Positions 51,921-60,177 of a stretch of DNA of 64,000 nt are shown here, piece after piece. Position 1 is the first letter of the stretch, and each line of letters begins with the position of its first letter. The DNA lies in the NCBI RefSeq assembly GCF_030622045.1, contig NZ_CP130886.1:2617557-2681556 (forward strand), read 5' to 3'. Origin of the DNA: Planctellipticum variicoloris. Its GTDB lineage: Bacteria; Planctomycetota; Planctomycetia; Planctomycetales; Planctomycetaceae. The notes under the pieces are model-generated. The model was not told where the DNA came from. It did no database searches and saw only the letters and a program-made list of their open reading frames with translations. Position numbers and translations under genes: made by a program.

Positions 51921-54316
51921 TACTCTCCTGACGAAATCGCTTGCTCGTAGAACTTCGCCGCCTGGTCGTACGCGGAGCGAGCCGCTTCGCGTTCGGTTGG
52001 ACGAATTCGACCTTCTTTCTGCTTCCAGCAGACATCGACGGCTTTCCGGCACCATTCGGCGCTCGATTTCACCTGGATCGGCCGTCCCGCCACTTCCACG
52101 AAGACCGGGTTGGTGTGGACCGACGGCAGAATCCGCACGGCGACCCAAGCCGACTTCTGCAACGGAATCTCGAATTTCATCGGCCGGACGCTGCCGTCGG
52201 CCAGCAGATCGCGGCGGGCCACGACGTCTCCGTTGGCGACGATCTCGACGGAGACGTTCCGGGTCCGGCCGATCCGGCAGCGTTCCAGATGCCAGTATGG
52301 CTTGTGGTCGAGCCGTCGACCGCGGATCGCTTCCGTCTCCGCGGTCGGCTCAGGTTCCAGCAGGGCCGCGGCGTCGAACGTCACAGTCACCTGGCCGGGC
52401 TGGGCGAGTTTCAGTTCGCTGACCGTGCCGTCAGCTCCTTTCTCGCCGACGCCAAACCCGTTGACCGCGAAATCGAAGATGTGGCTCAACCCGTCGCCGC
52501 AGTAACTGCGACCATCCTTGAGGCCCTGCACCCAGGTGTCGTAGTCCAGCTCGGTTCCCTCGGGGACTTTGACGTAGATCCGTCCGAGCCCGACTTTGTC
52601 GCCGTAGATGCAGGGGAAGTCCGTTTCGCCGCTGATCCGCGTGCGACAGCCCGCATTGAGCGTGTGATACCAGATGTTGAGTTCCGAGGTGGACGGAGTA
52701 TCGACGGCCGAGATGAAGTCGCAGACGTCGTTCGCCGCCGTCACGATGAACTCGTTCGCACCGATGCCGTCGAACGGAGGCATCGCCATGTCCGGGAGCT
52801 TGTCGGCCGCCCGGCCCTTGCCGGTCGGCACGCGATTGCCGCTTTCGTCGTAATCCGGGAGCTGCAGCCCCCAGCCGCTGTGGCTGTAGCCTACGACGCC
52901 TCCCTGCCGACGCCCCCAGGCCAGAACTGGCTGCGTCCAGGTCGGCCACTGCTCGAGCAGCGTCGTCCCCGGATAGTCGTCCTCGGTCAGTCGGAGCAGG
53001 CAGAGGTGGCCCGCATGCGACGACGGAAAGCCGGAGACTTCGACGTCGTACCGCATCAGATTGTTCGGTTTCGAAAGACCCGACGTCCGACCCTCGAAGT
53101 ACTGCTTCTGGGTGTACCAGCAGGGACCCCAGCTCAGCACACAGCCGACATTGAGATCCTCGCCGAGAATGTGCCGCAACATGTCTTCCGGACCGACGCC
53201 CTCCGTGGGACTGTCGTAATGGGCGCATCCCGCCGCGTGGACGTGATGATCGCCCGAGAACCATCTCCGGTCGGCCGCGTGAATCCAGCGTTCGAGCTTG
53301 ATGTCAAAGTTCTGTTTCGGGGAATCGTCGCCAACCTTGAGAGCGTGCTTCGCGACGCGATACTCGGGACCGCGCTGGACGGTGATCGAATAATCCCCCG
53401 GCGGCAGCCGCAGACTCTCGCCGTCGGCGCGGTAAATCTGATCGTGAAAGAAGAAGTCCGGGGCGAGCCGGCGAGCCGGGTTCGGATAGACCCGCCCATA
53501 CTGATCGCGAATGGTCAGCGCCGCCGTCGTCGGAGCTCCGTCAACATCCCTCACGCCCAGCGTCACTTCCACGGCGGGGAGACAGCGGAACAGAATCGGC
53601 GTCGAGTTCCGGAAACCGATGTCCTGCGTCCCCTGTCCGACGTGAAATCCAAGCTGCGCCTCCCGTCGACCGGCATCGCGACTGTAGAGCTGCAGAATGC
53701 GATATTCCAGCTCCAGTCCCGACAGTTCCGGCTTGAGCGGCTGTCGGTTATACATGGCCGCATCGAGAAATCGGTTGGGGACTTGATCTGACGTCACGAG
53801 GTTATCGACCGTCATGGGGCGTTCGCGCGGTCCCTTGCCGCGCTGATAGACCGGCAGCAGATTTTCGCTTTCGGGCTTGAGCTCCGCCGTCACTCCCGCC
53901 TGGTTGCGGACCTTGACCAGAAACGTGCGCCAGCCCTGCTGAATCAGTTCCTTCGCGACAGGTCCGCCGGTCACCGACACGCGACTTTCCGGATTGATCG
54001 TCACGCCGACCACGCAGTACTTGTCGAGGATTGTCTCGACCCCCTGGGTACAATCTGCGGGATCGGTCTCCTTCAGGGCGGCCTGGAGCGATGTACGGTC
54101 TTCGGGGCCCAGCGGAGCGCCGACGAAATCCAGGGCCTGGATCAGGCGTTCGGTCGCCGCGACGAGGGGCTGCGTTTCGGTCCTGCCGACCCGAGGCCAG
54201 CTTTCATCGGCCCCCACTGCGATGCCGGCAACGGTCGAAATCAGCACCGCCGAATGAAGCAGCGCGGCAATCAATCGTCGCGAGGAGCACGGAGTCACAT
54301 CCGGATGCGGCTTCAT
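51920..54316 (-). CDS. Secreted CehA/McbA-type metallohydrolase
   Basis: 798 residues. Signal peptide (LIAALLHSAVLISTVAGIAVG), a helical and beta-rich N-terminal part, then a PHP/CehA-like metal-dependent domain starting near WFSGDHHVHAAGCAHYDSP (~355) with an H-x-H pair, RHILGEDLNVGCVLSWG, GVVGYSHSGWGLQLP and IGANEFIVTAANDVCDFISA as conserved blocks. A beta-sandwich near the end (EIPLQKSAWVAVRILPS) closes it. The family contains carbaryl and phosphonate/ester hydrolases; the substrate is not deduced. ATG 54316 has AAGGA eight bases upstream. The stop overlaps the CocE start by one base. Confidence 0.85.
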   Translation of the reverse strand: MKPHPDVTPCSSRRLIAALLHSAVLISTVAGIAVGADESWPRVGRTETQPLVAATERLIQALDFVGAPLGPEDRTSLQAALKETDPADCTQGVETILDKYCVVGVTINPESRVSVTGGPVAKELIQQGWRTFLVKVRNQAGVTAELKPESENLLPVYQRGKGPRERPMTVDNLVTSDQVPNRFLDAAMYNRQPLKPELSGLELEYRILQLYSRDAGRREAQLGFHVGQGTQDIGFRNSTPILFRCLPAVEVTLGVRDVDGAPTTAALTIRDQYGRVYPNPARRLAPDFFFHDQIYRADGESLRLPPGDYSITVQRGPEYRVAKHALKVGDDSPKQNFDIKLERWIHAADRRWFSGDHHVHAAGCAHYDSPTEGVGPEDMLRHILGEDLNVGCVLSWGPCWYTQKQYFEGRTSGLSKPNNLMRYDVEVSGFPSSHAGHLCLLRLTEDDYPGTTLLEQWPTWTQPVLAWGRRQGGVVGYSHSGWGLQLPDYDESGNRVPTGKGRAADKLPDMAMPPFDGIGANEFIVTAANDVCDFISAVDTPSTSELNIWYHTLNAGCRTRISGETDFPCIYGDKVGLGRIYVKVPEGTELDYDTWVQGLKDGRSYCGDGLSHIFDFAVNGFGVGEKGADGTVSELKLAQPGQVTVTFDAAALLEPEPTAETEAIRGRRLDHKPYWHLERCRIGRTRNVSVEIVANGDVVARRDLLADGSVRPMKFEIPLQKSAWVAVRILPSVHTNPVFVEVAGRPIQVKSSAEWCRKAVDVCWKQKEGRIRPTEREAARSAYDQAAKFYEQAISSGE

Positions 54317-54409
54317 GAGTGGATCCTTCTGCAGACACGCGGCAGAACTTGAGCCGGGCCATTCTGCGGCGGATCTCCCGCGGTCGCAAGAGGCGCGTCG
54401 GACGGATGC

Positions 54410-56074
54410 TTACTTCTTGACTGGAACGACCGTCAGCCAGACGTGGGGAACCAGCGCATCGGGCGCTTTGATGTTCGCGTCGACGCGGAATTCGCGCGGT
54501 TCGTCTCCTGCCGTCTTTCCGACAATCATCAGCGGTCCGCGAAACGCTTCCGCCCGCGTCGAGACCAGTTTGAGGGTTGCGGTATCCGTTGCATTCGCTC
54601 CGGCCCGGCCGCGTCGCCGACCGCCCTTTTTGTCGCTCGCCTCTTTCGGCTTCGCAACCACCGGCTCGGCAGTCACACCCTCCGGCAGATCGACTGCGGA
54701 GACCGTGATTTCGCCGTCATAGCCCGCGATGCGTTCGACCGAGACGGCAATCTCCAGCGGCTTATCGCCGGAAATGACAAAGTTGTCGCTGGCCACCGTG
54801 AGCCGAGCCGTCGCTTCCAGATCGCGGATCGCCAGCACATAGACGCCGCGCGGTCCCCCGTTGCCATAACGTTCGGTGATCTGAACTTCATATTCGCCGT
54901 CGGCCGGGGCGGTGAAGTCGAACCGCGGATCGGGATTGCTGCCCAGGTCGTCCAGTTCCTTCAGGACCTTTCCGGCGGCGTCGGCGATCTTCACCACGGG
55001 ATCGAGCGGAGCTCCAATCGACCGCGAGAACGCCTCAATCTCGATGGCCCGATCTTTGACCAGCGTCACGCGATACCGGTCGGTGTCGCCGGGGCGATCC
55101 AGCCGGCCCATCACGGTGGCTGGAATCGCGGGCAGGGTCTGGGGAGCATCGGCATCGGGAACTGTCTCCGGCACCGGAGCCGCCGCCGCACCGACGACCC
55201 AGGCCGGGCCGTCCCAGACTTCTGACCAGACTCGCTGCGGACCGGCCTGAATCGCGCTCAGCGCGGGTTTGTCGGGGAACTCCTGGCCGTCGGCGTTGAA
55301 GGCCGTCAGCCCGAAAGACTCTCCCACCGGCAGTACCGGCGGCCAGACGTGATCGGGGAAACTTCCGCTGGAAATTGTCAGCCGATACACGTAGTCGGCG
55401 CCTCCCGCCAGGCGGATGGAGCTGTCAGGCGTCGCGGGGAACGCGAACAGCCGCACGTAGTAGGTTCCATCGGCCGGCGCTGTGAAGGTGATCCGCGGAT
55501 CCCATCCCTGGTCGTCTTCGTTCTGTTCGAGAACGAAACCGGCGGGAGAGAGAATCTGCAGCACGCCGTCCATCGGAGACCCCAGATCCCCGAATGCGGC
55601 GACCGACGCGACGACAGACTGCCCCTTTGACAGCGGAACGGCGTAGACGTCGGCATCCTCAGCCTTGGCCAGGACGCCGTTTGCGACGACTCGAGTGGAT
55701 GGCAGCGCCTGAGGTTTCCGGAAGCTGTCGTTGGGTTCGACCTCCAGAACCTCCGGTAACGCTCCGACATAGAATGGCCGGAGAGCGGCCGAGCCTTCGT
55801 CGTTAGAGAACCGCAACCAGTACAGGCCGGGCTGAGCGTCGGCGGCGATCCTGATGGTGATCGGGCCGGGTTTCTCCGGTCGGACGAGCTCCAGCCCCGG
55901 GCGATCGCACCACGCTTCCGGAACCGTTTCGCCGGGCTTGCCTTGCAGCGTGACGGCGACTTCCGTCCCCCGTTGACCGCCGGCGGGAAGCAGCGACGAC
56001 ACGGACGGCGGAGCCGCCTGAGTGACCCCAGCCAGCCCCAGCCAGACCAGAGCGGATGCGCACCTCAACTTCAC
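54410..56074 (-). CDS. Secreted protein with PPC (bacterial pre-peptidase C-terminal) domains
   Basis: 554 residues. Signal peptide (ASALVWLGLAGVTQA), an Ig/IPT-like start (SLLPAGGQRGTEVAVTLQGK), then at least two PPC-type beta-sandwiches: VEPNDSFRKPQALPSTRVVANGVL with DADVYAVPLSKGQSVVASV, and GRLDRPGDTDRYRVTLVKDRA with RFDFTAPADGEYEVQITE (cited in parts). Each has the NDS...DxDxY pattern and an APADGTYYVRL strand typical of PPC. The C-terminal ~130 residues include a Lys/Arg-rich linker (ASDKKGGRRRGRAG). No protease domain is present. The start is GTG 56074 with GAGGGG upstream. It lies 18 bp after the DUF1501 gene. Confidence 0.85.
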   Translation of the reverse strand: MKLRCASALVWLGLAGVTQAAPPSVSSLLPAGGQRGTEVAVTLQGKPGETVPEAWCDRPGLELVRPEKPGPITIRIAADAQPGLYWLRFSNDEGSAALRPFYVGALPEVLEVEPNDSFRKPQALPSTRVVANGVLAKAEDADVYAVPLSKGQSVVASVAAFGDLGSPMDGVLQILSPAGFVLEQNEDDQGWDPRITFTAPADGTYYVRLFAFPATPDSSIRLAGGADYVYRLTISSGSFPDHVWPPVLPVGESFGLTAFNADGQEFPDKPALSAIQAGPQRVWSEVWDGPAWVVGAAAAPVPETVPDADAPQTLPAIPATVMGRLDRPGDTDRYRVTLVKDRAIEIEAFSRSIGAPLDPVVKIADAAGKVLKELDDLGSNPDPRFDFTAPADGEYEVQITERYGNGGPRGVYVLAIRDLEATARLTVASDNFVISGDKPLEIAVSVERIAGYDGEITVSAVDLPEGVTAEPVVAKPKEASDKKGGRRRGRAGANATDTATLKLVSTRAEAFRGPLMIVGKTAGDEPREFRVDANIKAPDALVPHVWLTVVPVKK

Positions 56075-56092
56075 GTCCGCCCCTCTCGACCG

Positions 56093-57418
56093 TTACGCAA
56101 ACAGTTCCGGAATGATGGTGGCATCGCTCACCAGGTGCGCCGGGCGCCCCTGGGGCGTATACAGAATCTGATCGGGATCGATCCCCATTTTCCGGTAGAT
56201 CGACGCTACAAAGTTTTCGGGAGACAGAACCCGTTCGACGGCCGAGTACCCCGAACGATCCGTGGCGCCCAGCACCTGGCCGCCGGGGATCTTGCCGCCC
56301 GCCATCAGCACGGACATGGCATTGGACCAGTGGTCGCGGCCGCCGTCCTTGTTGATTTTCGGCGTCCGGCCGAACTCTCCCAGCATCACGACCAGCGTGG
56401 TGTCGAGCAGTCCGCGCTGTTCGAGATCCTCGATCAGCGTTGCCACTGTATTGTCGACTTCCGGCAGCCGCTTGGTGCAGCTCTTGAACAGATCCGAGTG
56501 GTGGTCCCAGCCCCCTTCGTTGAGGACGACGAACGGCACGCCCGCCTCGACCAGCCGACGGGACAGGAGCGCCCGCTGGCCGAACGTATGACGGCCATAA
56601 CGCTTGCGGACGTCGTCCGATTCTTTCTGAATGCTGAAAGCCGCCTGGGCCTTCTCCGACAGCATCAGGTCCTGTCCCTGACGGTAATAGCCGTCGAGCG
56701 CGCGAACCGGATCGGCTGCGGCGGCGTCCGTGATTCGCACGAGACGATCGACCTGGCCGCGAATCTGCTGGCGCTGGTCGAAGCGATCCTGCGTCAGCTT
56801 GCCCGGCAATGCGACGTCGCGCACGCGGAAGTTGTCGCTGTTGGGGTTGTCCGGCACGACGAACGGAGCGTACTCGGCGCCCAGGAAGTTCGGTCCGCCC
56901 GAGCGCGTCATCGACGGCAGCGAGAAATACGCCGGCAGACCGTCCTGATGGCCGCGGTTGTGAGCCACCGCCGACCCCATGCTCGGGTGATAGCTCACGA
57001 AGGAGCCGCAGCCGACCGGAATTCTCGGCGGCGCGCCGGTCATCATGTAGTGGTTGCCGGCCCCGTGGTTGCCCTGCTCGTGGCAGATCGATCGGATCAC
57101 GGCAATCTTGTTCGAAATCGCCGCCAGCCGGGTCATGTGCTGGGAGAAGTAAACTCCCGCCGTCTGCGTGGCGATCGGCTCAAACTCGCCGCGAATTTCC
57201 GCCGGTGCCAGCGGCTTCGGATCGAAAGTCTCGTAGTGCGTCGGCCCGCCGTCGAGCCAGATCAGGATGCAGCTCTTCGCGGCGACGGGCAACCCCGAGG
57301 GACCTCCCTCGGCGCTCCAGCCCAGCCGACCAAACACCGTGCCTCCCAGCAGTCCCCCCAGGCCAAGCTGGAGGAAATTCCGGCGACGCATGCCCGCACA
57401 GTTGAGATAGCTGCTCAT
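56093..57418 (-). CDS. DUF1501 protein with Tat-like signal
   Basis: 441 residues. Tat-type N-terminus [17 protein letters not shown] starting at about residue 10, preceded by SSYLNCAG, so export through Tat is expected. DUF1501 blocks include [48 protein letters not shown] in parts, [33 protein letters not shown], and [23 protein letters not shown]. It is divergent in sequence from the 33195 protein although of the same family. ATG 57418 opens just before the Tat signal and follows the upstream PSD stop by 48 bp, in an operon-like run. Confidence 0.92.
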   Translation of the reverse strand: [441 protein letters not shown]

Positions 57419-57466
57419 GGTTACTGACCCACCACGAATTCGGACCGGATCGTTCCGGCCCACGGT

Positions 57467-59911
57467 TCAATCCTCAAACACAAATTCGGGCGTATTGATC
57501 AGCGCCCAGAACAGATCTTCCACCGCCTGCCGACGCTGTTCGGCCGCGACCCCCAACAGAGTCGCCGCCCCCTGACGCTCATCCTCTGCAGGGAACCGCC
57601 CGTAAACGGTCAGATAGATCTCATCAACGAGTTCCGGCGGCGTCTTGTCTGAAGCCGCCAGCGCGGCGGGCCGCCCGCCGTCCTTGCCGAGTCGCCGCTG
57701 CAGTTCTTCAGAATTCATCAGGTGCAGCGCCTGCACGATCGTGGCGTCGCTGTTCCGTTCGCAGGGGGGATCCTGGTTGGGATCCTGCCGCCCGAAGGCG
57801 TCCAGGAACAGCGAATCCACTCGCACCGTCCACAGCTCCTTGGCCCGCGTTCCCAGAGGAGCCGCAGAGAAATCCTCTTCGACGTCCAGGACGCTGCTCA
57901 GCGTGTCGTACAACACCTCGGCCCGTAGCCGTTGGCGATAATGCCGCGAAAAGTTTCGATAGTCGGCGGTATTCCGCTCCGACGGAAGCGAACTGAGCGC
58001 ATAGACGTTCGACATCGCAATCGAACGCACGAGCGATTTCAGCCGGAACCCGTTCCGCTGCAGATCGCGCGACAGTTCTTCGAGCAGCGCCGGGTTTGAC
58101 GGGGGATTCGTCGCGCGGAGATCATCGACGGGCTCGACCAGCCCCCGGCCCATCAGATCGGCCCAGACCCGGTTTGCAATCGCCCACCGGAAATAGTGAT
58201 TGTCGGGCGAAGTCACCCAGGCCGCAAGCGCTTCGCGGAGGTCCTGACCTTCGACCGGCTCAACCGCGGCGCCGTACAATGGCTTTGGCGGAAGAACGGC
58301 GCCCGTCAGCGGGTGGGCGACAGAGCCGCTCGTCCCCGCGAAGATGAATTCTTCGGAGCCCGAAATCGGAGTCGAGATTCCCGTCCCCTTCCGGCCGACC
58401 TTCGCGAAGTACGCGGCGAAGCTGTAGAAGTCCTGCTGCCCGTAAACTTCGAACGGATGGTGGTGGCACTTCGCACATTCCAGGCGAATCCCGAGAAAGA
58501 GCTGGCTGACAATGGTCGTCAGCTCATCCGGGCTGCGCCGATCGCGGAACAGAACTGTCGCCCCGTCCCGAAACGAACTTCCCCGAGCGGTCAGCAACTC
58601 CCGCACGAACTGATCGTAGGGTTTGTCCTTGCGGAACGAGTCTCGAATCCAGGTGTCGAAGGCGTGAGTCGCCTTGATGCCCACGCGATAGGGGTTCGGC
58701 CTCAGCAGATCGGTCCACTTATTCGCCCAGTGCTCGGCGAACTCGGGATGGTCCAGCAGTTCGTCGATCTTTCGCTGTCGTTTGTCGGCGGTCGCGTCTT
58801 CGAGATACGTCCGCGCCTCCGCAGCGGTCGGGCCGCGGCCGATCAGATCGAGATAGAGGCGGCGCAATACGGTGTGCTCTTCCGCCGGAGCGGAAGGGGT
58901 CACTCGCAGCTTCTGCAGCCGGTCCCAGACCAGCCCGTCAATGGCGCTCGTTCGCGGCAGTGCGGCAAAGACTTCCGGCGCGATGGCATCCGGATGGGGC
59001 ACGACCACGTTGCAGACGGCAAGCTGCCCGAGATACCGGGCCATCACCGCCGTATCGCCGAGCGCACCGCCGGCGGTCATCAGCCCCCGTTCGTCAACGG
59101 CGACGACCGGCGCTTCGTTCGACTGGTAGGAGGCCAGACGCGTCACATCCTGCTCGGAGCCGTCGCTGTACTTCGCCGTCACGCGCAACTGGTAGGAGGT
59201 CTTCCGCAGCAGGACAAGATCAGGAGGTTCCACGCTGACGGACACCAGCGCGGGCGTTCCGGCCACGCTGCGGGTCGCTCCTTCGCGAATCCAGCGGCGG
59301 AGAACGTCCGTGTCGGGACTTTCCGGAGACAGCCGCTTGCCGCCGCCGTGCGGCACTTCCCCGAGCGGCTTCTGCAGAAGCAGACTCTGCTCCGGAACCG
59401 GCGGGAAGATCCGTCGGCCGCGAGCCTCTTTCGTCAGCGAATCAAAGTCGAAATCGTTATCGAAACCGAGAAGTGATAACTGAAAGCCGTTCTGCCCGCG
59501 CTGCTTGCCGTGGCACGGTCCGGAATTGCAGGCGAACCGGGTCATGATCGGTTGCACGTCCCGTTCGAAGTCCAGGAGCGCAGGATTCGAGCGACGCTTG
59601 ACCTCAACCGGAAGTTCTGCTGTCCGCTCGCCGACGGTAAGACGAATCACGCCCGCGCCGTCGGTTATCGGAAGAACCAGTCCTCGATCGTCGATTCGCA
59701 CCAGACTGCCGTCGTTCGCCCAGCGCGATTCCCGGGTCACGTCGCACCAAGCGCCGTCCCGGAGTTCCAGCACGACGATCTGCGCAGAAGCGTGAGGTCC
59801 ATCGAGCGAGACCTTGCCTGGCAGGACGCGCAATTCATCGTCCGCTGCGGCGCATTCACCACCGGCGACGGCGATTCCCAGGCAGAGCAGCAGCCAGAAA
59901 TTAGACGGCAT
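57467..59911 (-). CDS. Secreted PSD-type protein with DUF1549/DUF1553 and Ig-like domain
   Basis: 814 residues. Signal peptide (WLLLCLGIAVAGGECAAA), a small beta-domain, then a cytochrome c-like part with a CNSGPCH site at ~129 (CxxxxCH, not the usual CxxCH) and a second haem-like CAKCHHHP at ~478. A BIG2-like Ig domain (DVTRLASYQSNEAPVVAVDE) lies at ~255-300, which the 30017 protein lacks. DUF1549 (LRRLYLDLIGRGPTAAEA, EHWANKWTDLLRPNPY) and DUF1553 (FRWAIANRVWADLMGRGLVEP, LHLMNSEELQRRLG) follow. Likely periplasmic and haem-containing. First gene of the leftward run; ATG 59911 has no clear ribosome-binding site. Confidence 0.92.
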   Translation of the reverse strand: MPSNFWLLLCLGIAVAGGECAAADDELRVLPGKVSLDGPHASAQIVVLELRDGAWCDVTRESRWANDGSLVRIDDRGLVLPITDGAGVIRLTVGERTAELPVEVKRRSNPALLDFERDVQPIMTRFACNSGPCHGKQRGQNGFQLSLLGFDNDFDFDSLTKEARGRRIFPPVPEQSLLLQKPLGEVPHGGGKRLSPESPDTDVLRRWIREGATRSVAGTPALVSVSVEPPDLVLLRKTSYQLRVTAKYSDGSEQDVTRLASYQSNEAPVVAVDERGLMTAGGALGDTAVMARYLGQLAVCNVVVPHPDAIAPEVFAALPRTSAIDGLVWDRLQKLRVTPSAPAEEHTVLRRLYLDLIGRGPTAAEARTYLEDATADKRQRKIDELLDHPEFAEHWANKWTDLLRPNPYRVGIKATHAFDTWIRDSFRKDKPYDQFVRELLTARGSSFRDGATVLFRDRRSPDELTTIVSQLFLGIRLECAKCHHHPFEVYGQQDFYSFAAYFAKVGRKGTGISTPISGSEEFIFAGTSGSVAHPLTGAVLPPKPLYGAAVEPVEGQDLREALAAWVTSPDNHYFRWAIANRVWADLMGRGLVEPVDDLRATNPPSNPALLEELSRDLQRNGFRLKSLVRSIAMSNVYALSSLPSERNTADYRNFSRHYRQRLRAEVLYDTLSSVLDVEEDFSAAPLGTRAKELWTVRVDSLFLDAFGRQDPNQDPPCERNSDATIVQALHLMNSEELQRRLGKDGGRPAALAASDKTPPELVDEIYLTVYGRFPAEDERQGAATLLGVAAEQRRQAVEDLFWALINTPEFVFED

Positions 59912-60106
59912 GACTCACACGACGAACAGGCGGGGCAAATGGGCGGGTCTCAGAGCACATCGCTCTCGCATCAGTATATCTTGAAGCGTCGGCAGATCCA
60001 ATGTCGAGATTTGCCCGATTGCCGGCAATTTTACGATGCACCGACGCGACAAAAATGAACATAAGGCCACGTCCTGGGGATATTCCACCCGAATCCTGTA
60101 GACAAA

Positions 60107-60140
60107 GACCCCGGCAAACTCTTCAGAGCTTGCCGGGGTC
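60107..60140 (-). terminator. Intrinsic terminator of the 60178 gene
   Basis: GACCCCGGCAA (60107-60117) pairs with TTGCCGGGGTC (60130-60140); the 12-base loop itself contains CTCT/AGAG. Read leftwards the stem is followed by TTTGT. It lies 37 bp past the stop of the 60178 gene. Confidence 0.85.
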
Positions 60141-60177
60141 AGCAATCGATCGAATCAGGCCTGGCAACTCCGCGACT

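Noticed and set aside
51941-53791. Plus-strand ORF of 616 codons
   Set aside because: Antisense to the CehA-type gene; composition typical of a shadow frame.
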